64,000 bases of DNA, taken from the NCBI GenBank assembly GCA_905203765.1, contig CAJKXC010000006.1:1-64000 (forward strand), read 5' to 3'. This DNA is from an uncultured Bacteroides sp. (GTDB lineage: Bacteria; Bacteroidota; Bacteroidia; Bacteroidales; Bacteroidaceae). Both the position numbers and the translations under genes were made by a program. Positions 34,480-43,393 of this stretch are shown here, piece by piece; within the stretch, counting starts at the first letter, position 1, and each line of letters opens with the position of its first letter. A model generated the notes under the pieces. It saw only the letters and a program-made list of their open reading frames with translations. It had not been told where the DNA came from and searched no databases.

Positions 34480-34587
34480 TGTAACACCAGGATATGATTT
34501 TGTAACATACAGGAAAGTGCTGTTACACCAGCATGTAACACCGGCTACATTTTTCTGTCTGTTATTCTTGCCATTCTATTACCTTTG
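34480..34587 (+). promoter_or_regulatory. Four-box operator and promoter of SusCD operon 1
   Basis: TGTAAC-type boxes lie at 34480, 34501, 34521 (TGTTAC) and 34534, spaced 21, 20 and 13 bp, often followed by ACCAGSA. The -7 box TACCTTTG is at 34580-34587, 100 bp from the first box. There is no good -33 element, as expected for an activator-dependent promoter. The same spacing occurs before GH115, and in part before the second SusC. The likely binder is the AraC-type domain of the HTCS (inference). Confidence 0.7.
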
Positions 34588-34725
34588 CCACAAACGAAAC
34601 GGAAAGTTCAACCCTTTAAATCTAATAAATGAATAAAATGGAAACATGAAAATGAAAAGTATGTCTGCAGATCTTTATTAAAGCATGATCTTGCAAAAAT
34701 AAATGTTCGGTTTAGGTAGTTTAAA

Positions 34726-34773
34726 GGGCTCTGCTGCCTATTATCGGACATTAAAATATAAGAAACAGAGCCC
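34726..34773 (+). promoter_or_regulatory. Leader hairpin upstream of SusC 1
   Basis: GGGCTCTG (34726-34733) pairs with CAGAGCCC (34766-34773). It lies in a predicted leader of about 258 nt between the -7 box and the SusC ATG. The rest of 34411-34852 has no gene. Confidence 0.5.
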
Positions 34774-34852
34774 ACCTTAAATCAAATACCAGCATTGCAA
34801 CAGATCCCTGCAATGCAACTATGGTAAAACATCGGATCGAGATTCAAACAAC

Positions 34853-37800
34853 ATGTGTATCAAAACTATTAAATCATGGCTCGCAAGCGCATTGTTCGTA
34901 TTGTTTGCCAGTGGTGCCCCGGGGTTTGTAAGTGGAGATGGCAACATCGCCATAGCGCAAACACAGTACATCACGGGTACGGTTGTAGATGATTTTGGCG
35001 AACCGGTTATCGGCGCCAACATCCGCGTAAAAGGTACTACCCAGGGAACGATTACCGACATCGACGGTAAGTTCTCCTTGGATGTAACTCCAGGTCAAAC
35101 CCTTGAAGTCAGCTTCGTGGGCTTTTCCACCCAGACGGTGGCGGCTGCTTCGGGTATGAAAATCATTCTTAAAGAAGACGCGCAGTCACTGGACGACGTA
35201 GTGGTTGTGGGCTATGGCGTACAGAAAAAGAAACTTGTCACCGGTGCTACGGTGCAGGTGAAAGGCGATGACATTCAGAAACTTTCCACCACCTCAGCAT
35301 TGACTGCTATGCAGAGCCAGTCTCCCGGTGTCACCATTATGCAAAATAATGGTCAGGCAGGCGAAGGCTTCAAGGTGAACATCCGCGGTTTGGGTACTAC
35401 GGGTAATTCGGACCCGTTGTACGTAATTGACGGTGTTGCCGGCGGTAACCTGAATGACTTGAACCCCGCCGATATAGAATCCATCGATGTGCTGAAAGAT
35501 GCCGCTTCTGCAGCCATCTACGGTGCCCGCGCCGCCAACGGTGTAATTCTTGTTACCACCAAGCAGGGCAAGACAGGCAAGCTGCAAATATCCTACGACG
35601 GATACTACGGTCAACAGTACTTATATAAGGCTCCCGACGTTCTGAATGCTCAGGAATACATCTACAGCCGTCAGCTTCGCGAGTTCAACGGCGGTGCTGC
35701 CGTGCCCGAGTGGCAGGCAAAGCTCCCCGCAGCCATCTACGAAAGCCTTTTCGACGCGGACGGAAACGTGAAGAAGAACGGTTGGAAGGGAACGAACTGG
35801 ATTGACGAGTCCTATCACAAAGGTGCCGTAACCCAGAACCACTCCGTCAACCTGGTAGGCGGTTCCGAAGTATCGAAGTTCTCCTTCGGCTTCTCCTACA
35901 CCGGGCAAGACGGTATTTTGGGCGGTGAAAACCAGTCGCAATTCGGCCGCTACAACATCCGCCTGAATTCCTCGCATACCCTGCTCCGCTCCAAGAACAA
36001 CTCCTATAATGTGATTACCATAGGCGAGAACGTGAACATCGGACATGGTAGCAGGACAGGTATCTCCCAGGGAAGCATGTATTGGAACAACGTACACGAC
36101 TTGTTGAACGCCAACCCGCTGCTCCCCGTTCGCGATGCCAACGGTAACTACTACACCAACGCCGAAATGTCCGCCGACGGATGGACACTGGGTGCTTCCA
36201 TCAACCCGCTGGCCATTGCCAACACCACCAGCCAAGGATTGAACGAAAGTAATAACTGGAACGTGAACACCAGCGCCTACCTGGAAATACAGCCCATACG
36301 GAACTTGATTTACAAGTCACAGTTCAGCTACCGCTTTGGCAACAGTTCTTATCGTGCCATGACCAGAGTCCACAGCTCAGGTACAAACGTAGCCACTCAG
36401 GACAACGCTTCCCAATCGATGGATTCCTGGTCGAACATCTCATTCGAAAACACCTTGAGTTACAAACTTGGCATCGACAAGCACAATATCGACGTCGTAG
36501 TGGGTCAGACCATCGAACAAAACAAGTTCGGCGAACACCTGGAAGCCAATGGCAACAACCTGCTTTTCGGTGACAGTTGGGACCATGCATACCTGGACAA
36601 TGCGCAAATCAAGAAACTGGCGGATGTCGGCGTAGGCGGTCATCCCGCAAACGACAGCTCCCTGGCTTCCTTCTTCGGACGTGTCAACTACAACTTCAAC
36701 GAAAAATATATGTTGCAAGCCACAGTTCGCGCCGACGGTTCTTCAAACTTTGCCAGAGGCCACCGTTGGGGTATCTTCCCTTCCGCATCGGCAGGTTGGG
36801 TATTGACCAACGAAGCATTCATGGAATCTGTCAGAGGCTGGATGGACTTCCTCAAAATCCGTGCATCCTGGGGACAGAACGGTAACTGCAACATTCCCAA
36901 CTTCCAATACCTGACACAAGTGGGATTCAACATTTCCGACGCCTACTTCTTCGGCAAGGGCAACCACGAAGAAGCCACCACCGGCGGTTCGTTCAACGTA
37001 CTGGGCAACCCTGAACTGACTTGGGAAACTTCCGAGCAGTTGAACATCGGTATCGACGCCCGCTTCCTGGACAGCCGTTTGGGAGTGACCTTCGACTGGT
37101 ATAAGAAAACCACAAAAGACTGGCTGGTTCGCGCTCCGATTTTGGGCGTATATGGTATCGGCGCTCCCTACATCAACGGTGGTGACGTGGAGAACAAGGG
37201 TATCGAACTCTCTCTCAGCTGGAACGACCAACTCAATAATGGTCTGCGCTACGGCATTACCGCCAACATGTCCCGCAACAAGAACGAAGTGACCAAGCTT
37301 GCCAACGCCGAAGGCATCATCCACGGTCCCGGAGCCGTTTGGCACCAGCTCGAAGGCGAAGTATACCGTGCACAGGTAGGCCAACCCATCGGTTTCTTCT
37401 ACGGTTACGACACGAAAGGCGTATTCCAGAACGGCGAACAGATTCGCCAGTTCTCCGAGAAGTACGAGGACAAAGTTCATGGTGGAAACGACAAGCTGAA
37501 ACCGGGTGACCTCATTTTCCGCGACGTGACCGGTGACGGCGTAATCGATGACAACGACCGCACCATGATTGGCGACCCCCACCCCGATGTAACCATGGGT
37601 GTGAACATCAACCTCGCTTATAAGGGCTTCGACTTCTCTGTAACCGGTGCGGGAGCCTTCGGACAACAGATTCTCCGCACTTGGGCAAACCAGGACTTCC
37701 TCACGGAGAACCTTAATAAGAAGATTGTCTATGGTTCTTGGAAGGGCGAAGGCACCAGCAATAAGCTTCCTCTCTTCGATGGTTTCGACACTCCGAACTG

Positions 37801-38080
37801 GAAAAACATGTCGGCAGCGATGCTCGAAAACGGCGACTACTTCAAGATTCAGAACGTGACTATCGGTTACGACTTCAAGCGTCTGTGGAAGTCTTGTCCG
37901 CTCCAGCAACTCCGGGTTTATGTGGCAGCCAACAACCTTTACACCTTTACCGGCTACACCGGTATGGATCCGGAAATCGCTTCCAGCGGTGGAACGAGCG
38001 ACTCTTGGGCAGCCGGTATAGATACGGGCGTTTATCCCTCACCCCGCACCTATTTGGTTGGTGTAAATCTTAAGTTCTAA
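34853..38080 (+). CDS. SusC-like TonB-dependent outer-membrane transporter
   Basis: 1075 residues. A signal peptide (SWLASALFVLFASGAPGF) is followed by the CarboxypepD_reg-like domain (ITGTVVDDFGEPVIGANIRV), the TonB-box region (DDVVVVGYGVQKKK), the plug (LQSQSP-like TIMQNNGQ, DPLYVIDGVAGG, IESIDVLKDAASAAIYGARA) and a 22-strand barrel ending in the typical aromatic C-terminus (TYLVGVNLKF). It imports oligosaccharides delivered by SusD. Gene order and enzymes nearby indicate xylo-oligosaccharides. First gene of the SusC-SusD-lipoprotein operon, under the four-box promoter. Confidence 0.97.
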   Translation: MCIKTIKSWLASALFVLFASGAPGFVSGDGNIAIAQTQYITGTVVDDFGEPVIGANIRVKGTTQGTITDIDGKFSLDVTPGQTLEVSFVGFSTQTVAAASGMKIILKEDAQSLDDVVVVGYGVQKKKLVTGATVQVKGDDIQKLSTTSALTAMQSQSPGVTIMQNNGQAGEGFKVNIRGLGTTGNSDPLYVIDGVAGGNLNDLNPADIESIDVLKDAASAAIYGARAANGVILVTTKQGKTGKLQISYDGYYGQQYLYKAPDVLNAQEYIYSRQLREFNGGAAVPEWQAKLPAAIYESLFDADGNVKKNGWKGTNWIDESYHKGAVTQNHSVNLVGGSEVSKFSFGFSYTGQDGILGGENQSQFGRYNIRLNSSHTLLRSKNNSYNVITIGENVNIGHGSRTGISQGSMYWNNVHDLLNANPLLPVRDANGNYYTNAEMSADGWTLGASINPLAIANTTSQGLNESNNWNVNTSAYLEIQPIRNLIYKSQFSYRFGNSSYRAMTRVHSSGTNVATQDNASQSMDSWSNISFENTLSYKLGIDKHNIDVVVGQTIEQNKFGEHLEANGNNLLFGDSWDHAYLDNAQIKKLADVGVGGHPANDSSLASFFGRVNYNFNEKYMLQATVRADGSSNFARGHRWGIFPSASAGWVLTNEAFMESVRGWMDFLKIRASWGQNGNCNIPNFQYLTQVGFNISDAYFFGKGNHEEATTGGSFNVLGNPELTWETSEQLNIGIDARFLDSRLGVTFDWYKKTTKDWLVRAPILGVYGIGAPYINGGDVENKGIELSLSWNDQLNNGLRYGITANMSRNKNEVTKLANAEGIIHGPGAVWHQLEGEVYRAQVGQPIGFFYGYDTKGVFQNGEQIRQFSEKYEDKVHGGNDKLKPGDLIFRDVTGDGVIDDNDRTMIGDPHPDVTMGVNINLAYKGFDFSVTGAGAFGQQILRTWANQDFLTENLNKKIVYGSWKGEGTSNKLPLFDGFDTPNWKNMSAAMLENGDYFKIQNVTIGYDFKRLWKSCPLQQLRVYVAANNLYTFTGYTGMDPEIASSGGTSDSWAAGIDTGVYPSPRTYLVGVNLKF

Positions 38081-38101
38081 TCACCTTAATATATTAGTAA
38101 T

Positions 38102-39856
38102 ATGAAATTCAATAAATTATTCATACTCGGTATTGCATCCATGCTCACCTTCTCCGGTTGTGATGACTTCCTCGACTCGCAGGACTATACTGGTAAAAAC
38201 AGTACCAACTTCCCGACAACGACCGATGATGTTAACAAAATGGTAGCTGCCGTTTACAAGTCAACCTTCTACGGTCCCTTTCAAGGCAACAACCTTGAAC
38301 AGTATTTCTCAGTGGCAAACATCATGTCGGATGATATGTTTGGCGGTGCCGGACTCGGCGACCCCTGGTGGCAAGGACTTGACCACCTGATGTATGGCCA
38401 GACCAATCAAATGCAGGATTTGTGGACATATTCTTACGAGGCAATTGCCCGCGCCAACTCTGCTTTGTCCGTGGTAGACAACATTCCGGATGAAGAGACA
38501 CGCAACCAGACTAAAGGGGAACTCCTTTTCATGCGCGCTTATAATTACTACAACCTGGTGTTGGCTTTCAATAATGTGCCAATCATAGAAAAAGCTCCGG
38601 AGACGGTGGCAGAAGCACAGACTGTTCCCGAACAACGCGAGGGCAAGGAAGTCCTGAAACTGATTGCCGACGACCTCTATGAAGCCTGCGAGTGCATGCC
38701 GAGCTACCCATACGACGGCTGGAGCAAACTGGCATTCGGTAAGGTGACCCGTTGGGCGGCAGAAACCCTGCTGGCACGTGCCTTCCTTTTCTACACAGGC
38801 TTCTATGGCGAATCGGAGATGCCCAAGACAGAAGGTTCCATCAACAAGCAATATGTAGTTGAGAAGCTGGACGATTGTATCAAGAATTCCGGTCACGACC
38901 TTTTGCCTGACTACCGCTCACTTTGGGCCTATTCAAACGAATACACTGCTAAAGATTACGACTTCGTAAATGATATGATTAGTGCAGGTACCTGCTACGA
39001 GGAAGGCAACAAGGAAGTGCTCCTTGCCATCAACTTCCAGTATCAACCGGCATGGTCCACCAATCTCCACCTGACCAACCAATATGGTCTGTTCTTCGGC
39101 ATCCGTTCAGACAACAACAATGCGGATGATGAGCGTTACTATGAGGGCACAGCTACGTCCGTTTATCCATTCAGCACCGGCTGGGGCTGCGGTACCGTGG
39201 CAACAAACCTCGTGTCGGACTGGAAGAACATCGAACCCGGTGACCCACGCTTCGAAGCTTCCATCCTTGATATGAAAAACTTGGATCCCGGGACCTTCTC
39301 CGATGCGTGCGAACTTACCATGTATCACAACAAGAAGCTTCCTTCCATACGTTCGACGGGTGGTAAAAGGCTTTCATGGTCGCTCGACGCAATGGGTGCT
39401 GACCCGACTGAAACCGGTAACTACCAGGCTTCCAACTGTACGCCTCTTACCATCTACCGTTTTGCCGATGTGCTTCTGATGTACTCCGAGCTGACACAAG
39501 ATGCTGCCACGCTGAATCGTGTACGCAGTCGTGCCGGTTTGCCCGCCGTGGCTTATAGCGACGAAGCCTTGCGCAACGAGCGCCGCTGGGAGCTGGCATT
39601 CGAAGGAAGCCGTTGGGACGACTTGCGCCGTTGGGGCATTGCCGCTGACGCCCTTTCCAAGCAAGCAGGCCAGGTAATGTACAATTGCGGCAAGCCGACC
39701 ACCATGCCCGACGCCGGTGGTGGTTACAGACAACGTTATAACGAAACTAAGGGTTTCTATCGCATTCCGAAGTCCCAAATCGACCTTTCGGGCGGCAAAT
39801 ACAAGCAAAACGCCGGATGGGAAGACGATACCAAGACTCAATTTGCAGGTTATTAA
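38102..39856 (+). CDS. SusD-like glycan-binding lipoprotein
   Basis: 584 residues. The lipobox is FSGC (MLTFSGCDDFLDSQD). The RagB/SusD fold shows as TPR-like helices and the C-terminal signature ELAFEGSRWDDLRRWG and YRIPKSQIDL. It sits on the outer surface as a lid of the SusC transporter, 21 bp after that gene. Confidence 0.96.
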   Translation: MKFNKLFILGIASMLTFSGCDDFLDSQDYTGKNSTNFPTTTDDVNKMVAAVYKSTFYGPFQGNNLEQYFSVANIMSDDMFGGAGLGDPWWQGLDHLMYGQTNQMQDLWTYSYEAIARANSALSVVDNIPDEETRNQTKGELLFMRAYNYYNLVLAFNNVPIIEKAPETVAEAQTVPEQREGKEVLKLIADDLYEACECMPSYPYDGWSKLAFGKVTRWAAETLLARAFLFYTGFYGESEMPKTEGSINKQYVVEKLDDCIKNSGHDLLPDYRSLWAYSNEYTAKDYDFVNDMISAGTCYEEGNKEVLLAINFQYQPAWSTNLHLTNQYGLFFGIRSDNNNADDERYYEGTATSVYPFSTGWGCGTVATNLVSDWKNIEPGDPRFEASILDMKNLDPGTFSDACELTMYHNKKLPSIRSTGGKRLSWSLDAMGADPTETGNYQASNCTPLTIYRFADVLLMYSELTQDAATLNRVRSRAGLPAVAYSDEALRNERRWELAFEGSRWDDLRRWGIAADALSKQAGQVMYNCGKPTTMPDAGGGYRQRYNETKGFYRIPKSQIDLSGGKYKQNAGWEDDTKTQFAGY

Positions 39857-39875
39857 TTCTTAATAGATAGATAAT

Positions 39876-40589
39876 ATGAAAAAGATAATGCTATCATTGG
39901 CAACTGTATTGGCTTTAACATTCACCGCTTGTGACCCTGTTGAGGATTTTACAAAGAATACAGCTTCCAATTATTCAGAAGAACAAATCGATGCCACCCT
40001 CGTACAGAATGGTGGCGACAACCTTGTAGAGGTGACTGTACACAGCAATGCCACCGCGCAAATATCGAACGGCAAGCAGACTTTCAAGGCCAACTATGCC
40101 AAAGTGGTGATGCGCGAATTGGGCGAGAACTTCATCTACGTCAAGCTTTTCAACGCCAACGGCTCCACTGTCGAACGTCAGTATCCCGTCGAAGTTACCA
40201 ACATGAAGTATGAGTTGCCGGTTCTTGAAACCATCATCTGGCAGGGCGAACAGTCTTGCGGCGGTTGGGACGGAACCAGTCTCCGCTTCAGCGACTCCGA
40301 AGGTACGGGACTACCGACCTTGAGCGATGACACTTACGACTGGATGGTAGGCAAGACACTGAGCCTGGATATCTCTGCCGTGAATGGCGATGGTACTACT
40401 ATCCGCGTGACAAACGGGCACTGGAGCAAAGACTATGTTTCTGACACCCCTGTCACCGCAGGTATGAAGTTCCAGTTTGAATTCACTCAGGAAATGTGCG
40501 ACCAATGTAAGAAGGGCGGTGAAGGTAGAGACCTGTTGTTCGTAAGTAACAACGGCCTTACCATTACCAAGTTCTACTTCGAACTGTAA
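39876..40589 (+). CDS. Putative surface glycan-binding lipoprotein
   Basis: 237 residues. The signal peptide ends FTAC (lipobox). The protein is short and beta-rich and has no catalytic motif; two aromatic-rich stretches (IIWQGEQSCGGWDGTSLRF, TNGHWSKDYV) could bind sugar. Position as third gene after SusCD is that of SusE/SusF-like surface glycan-binding proteins, but the sequence does not clearly match a named family. It is followed by a hairpin and then the GH115 promoter. Confidence 0.65.
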   Translation: MKKIMLSLATVLALTFTACDPVEDFTKNTASNYSEEQIDATLVQNGGDNLVEVTVHSNATAQISNGKQTFKANYAKVVMRELGENFIYVKLFNANGSTVERQYPVEVTNMKYELPVLETIIWQGEQSCGGWDGTSLRFSDSEGTGLPTLSDDTYDWMVGKTLSLDISAVNGDGTTIRVTNGHWSKDYVSDTPVTAGMKFQFEFTQEMCDQCKKGGEGRDLLFVSNNGLTITKFYFEL

Positions 40590-40636
40590 CACAGCTCCCC
40601 TAAGAGAGGGGATTCCGGCTGAATAGAAACATGAAT

Positions 40637-40681
40637 ACTTGCCTTTTGCGCCGCCCTGCGGAGCGGTTGCAAAAGGCAAGT
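40637..40681 (+). promoter_or_regulatory. Intercistronic hairpin after lipoprotein gene
   Basis: ACTTGCCTTTTGC (40637-40649) pairs with GCAAAAGGCAAGT (40669-40681), with further pairing inside. There is no T-run, so it may mark an RNA end or processing site and not a classic terminator. Confidence 0.5.
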
Positions 40682-40726
40682 TATCTACACTGAAAGAGCC
40701 GGGTTTTGTCTGCTTTTGAACATAAA

Positions 40727-40834
40727 TGTAATACCAGCAGTAACTTTTGTTACATACGCAAAAGATATGTAACGTCAGAATGTGACACAAGAAACATCTC
40801 GTATAGTCCTCTAATCCGTAATTGGCTACATTTG
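40727..40834 (+). promoter_or_regulatory. Four-box operator and promoter of GH115 operon
   Basis: Boxes TGTAAT at 40727, TGTTAC at 40748, TGTAAC at 40768 and TGTGAC at 40781 are spaced 21, 20 and 13 bp; the -7 box TACATTTG is at 40827-40834. All four distances are identical to those before SusC 1, although the sequences between boxes differ. This makes GH115 the head of its own regulated transcript. Confidence 0.7.
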
Positions 40835-40884
40835 CATAGGATGAAAAACAATGTATAACCATATTAATCAATTTGTCTGATACC

Positions 40885-43374
40885 ATGAATATAAGAACTT
40901 TTCTGTGCAGCCTGTTTCTTGGATTACTGTTGACGTGCAAACCTGCCATAGCAGCAGATACTTTTGTTTCTACGAACGAACAGGGATTCCTGTGGATACA
41001 ACCGGATAAAGCCTATCCGATACTTACGGATAAGAATGAGTATAAAGGAGTGCTTCGTGCCATTGACAACCTGCAAACCGATGCTCAGAAGGTGACTGGT
41101 GTCAGACCTGAAATAAAGTATGCGCGCGAAGGACTGACCAAGTGCCTTATCATAGGCTCCATTGAAGAGAATACATGGATTAAGGAGTTGATAAGCCAGG
41201 GGGCGATCGATGCAAATGAACTGAATGGCAAGAGAGAGAAATATATCATACAGACTGTAAAGTCTCCTTTTAAGGACAGCAGTATAGAAGAAGCTGTTGT
41301 GATTGCCGGTAGCGACAAGCGAGGCGCTATCTATGGCATCTACGAATTGTCTTCCCAGATGGGAGTATCTCCGTGGTACTACTGGGCAGATGTTCCCGTA
41401 GCAAAGCATAAAAGCATTTCAATCCTTCCGGGTGTTTACACGGATGGAGAACCTGCCGTGGAACTTCGCGGTATCTTCCTGAATGACGAGTGGCCGTCGC
41501 TGGGCAACTGGGCACAGGAGACTTTCGGGGGCTTCAACAGCCGTTTTTATGAGACCGTCTTCGAACTGGTGCTCCGCCTGAAAGGAAACTTCATGTGGCC
41601 TGCCATGTGGAACAGCGCTTTCTACGACGATGATGCGCAAAACGGAATACTGGCCGATGAAATGGGTATCGTAATGGGAACTTCCCACCACGAACCGATG
41701 GGATTGGCCCAGCAAGACTGGAAACGCCGCGGGACGGGTGCCTGGGATTATACCAAGAACGGTGCCGTACTCCGCGATTTCTGGACGAAAGGTATGGAAC
41801 GCTGCAAGGACTGGGAGAAAATAATCACCGTCGGTATGCGTGGCGATGGCGACGAGCCGATGAGCGAGAATGCCAATATCTCCCTGTTGCAGAACATCGT
41901 CAAAGACCAACGCAAGATTATTACTAAAGTCACCGGTAAGAAGGCTTCCGAAACCCCGCAAGTATGGGCACTCTATAAAGAGGTGCAGGACTATTACGAC
42001 AAAGGAATGCGCGTTCCTGACGACGTTACCTTATTACTCTGTGACGACAACTGGGGCAATGTACGCAAACTGCCTTCACTTTCGGCAAAGCCACGCAAGG
42101 GCGGTTACGGTATGTATTACCACTTCGATTATGTGGGTGGTCCCCGTAACTCCAAATGGGTCAACATATCCCAGGTACAACGGGTATGGGAACAGATGAA
42201 CCTGACTTATGAATACGGCGTCAAGAAACTGTGGATAGTCAACGTAGGCGACCTGAAGCCGATGGAATACCCCATTACCTTCTTCCTCGATATGGCATGG
42301 AATCCGAAACGCTTTAATGAAAACAACCTGTTACAACATACGGTAGACTTCTGCGTGCAGCAGTTCGGTGCAGAATATGCACAAGAAACAGCCCGCCTCA
42401 TCAATACCTATACGAAGTACAACCGCAGAGTCACTCCGGAGATGCTGGATGCTGACACCTATAGCCTGGAAAATTACAACGAGTGGCAACGGGTGAAAGA
42501 CGACTATGTTGCTTTGAGTCTGGATGCTTTGAAGCTGTATTACCTGATGCCCGAAGCCTGTCGCGATACTTACGACCAGCTGGTACTATTCCCTATACAA
42601 GCCTGTGCCAACCTGTATGAAATGTATTACGCAGTCGCCAGGAACCACCAACTGGCAGCCCAGGGAAATCCTGAAGCCAACGAATGGGCACAGAAAGCAA
42701 AGGAGTGCTACGAACGCGATTCCATACTGACTTATCAGTACCACCACGTAATGAGCAACGGCAAGTGGAACCATATCATGGACCAGACGCATATTGGATA
42801 TAAGATTTGGCAGCAGCCCGAGCACCAGGTGATGCCTGCCGTTAAGGAAGTAGCCGTACCGGCAAAGAGACCTGCCGTATTTACAGAAAAAGACGGATAC
42901 ATATCCATCGAAGCCGAACACTACACCCGTCATTCAGAGGGCGGTAATGCCCACTGGATTGTCATCCCCGACATGGGACACACCTTGTCTGCCATTACTA
43001 CGATGCCTTGCACCGAACAGCCCGACGAGAATCTGTATGTAGAGTACGACCTCGACGTTGCCACTGCCGGAGAGGCCAAAGTGATTGTCCGCCTTTCGCC
43101 TACGCTTAATTTCAATGATAAAGGACTCCGGTATGCTATCAGCATCGATGGAGAAGACGAGAAAGTGATTAACTTCAACGGACATTATAACGGCGAACTG
43201 GGCTTGTGGCAGAAAGACCACATGATTAACAGTTCGACTACCTGTACCTTTAAGCAAGCAGGAAAACACAGATTGCGTTTCCGTGCCTTGGACCCGGGTG
43301 TTGTCTTGCAGAAGATTATGATAGACTTCGGCGGATTGAAACCCTCTTATCTGGGGGCACCGGAGAGCAAGTAA
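40885..43374 (+). CDS. GH115 alpha-glucuronidase
   Basis: 829 residues from the ATG after the promoter; the upstream TTG at 40873 is unlikely. A signal peptide (MNIRTFLCSLFLGLLLTCKP) suggests the periplasm or surface. Family hallmarks are RGIFLNDEWPSLGNWA, GNFMWPAMWNSAF, EMGIVMGTSHHEPM and ITVGMRGDGDEPM, with a C-terminal beta domain. GH115 enzymes release (4-O-methyl)glucuronic acid from internal and terminal xylose of glucuronoxylan, unlike GH67. It begins the long enzyme operon. Confidence 0.95.
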   Translation: MNIRTFLCSLFLGLLLTCKPAIAADTFVSTNEQGFLWIQPDKAYPILTDKNEYKGVLRAIDNLQTDAQKVTGVRPEIKYAREGLTKCLIIGSIEENTWIKELISQGAIDANELNGKREKYIIQTVKSPFKDSSIEEAVVIAGSDKRGAIYGIYELSSQMGVSPWYYWADVPVAKHKSISILPGVYTDGEPAVELRGIFLNDEWPSLGNWAQETFGGFNSRFYETVFELVLRLKGNFMWPAMWNSAFYDDDAQNGILADEMGIVMGTSHHEPMGLAQQDWKRRGTGAWDYTKNGAVLRDFWTKGMERCKDWEKIITVGMRGDGDEPMSENANISLLQNIVKDQRKIITKVTGKKASETPQVWALYKEVQDYYDKGMRVPDDVTLLLCDDNWGNVRKLPSLSAKPRKGGYGMYYHFDYVGGPRNSKWVNISQVQRVWEQMNLTYEYGVKKLWIVNVGDLKPMEYPITFFLDMAWNPKRFNENNLLQHTVDFCVQQFGAEYAQETARLINTYTKYNRRVTPEMLDADTYSLENYNEWQRVKDDYVALSLDALKLYYLMPEACRDTYDQLVLFPIQACANLYEMYYAVARNHQLAAQGNPEANEWAQKAKECYERDSILTYQYHHVMSNGKWNHIMDQTHIGYKIWQQPEHQVMPAVKEVAVPAKRPAVFTEKDGYISIEAEHYTRHSEGGNAHWIVIPDMGHTLSAITTMPCTEQPDENLYVEYDLDVATAGEAKVIVRLSPTLNFNDKGLRYAISIDGEDEKVINFNGHYNGELGLWQKDHMINSSTTCTFKQAGKHRLRFRALDPGVVLQKIMIDFGGLKPSYLGAPESK

Positions 43375-43393
43375 ATGTTTAATAAATAATATT

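Noticed and set aside
40637..40681. Intrinsic terminator
   Set aside because: The stem is strong but no T-run follows, so only a hairpin is claimed.
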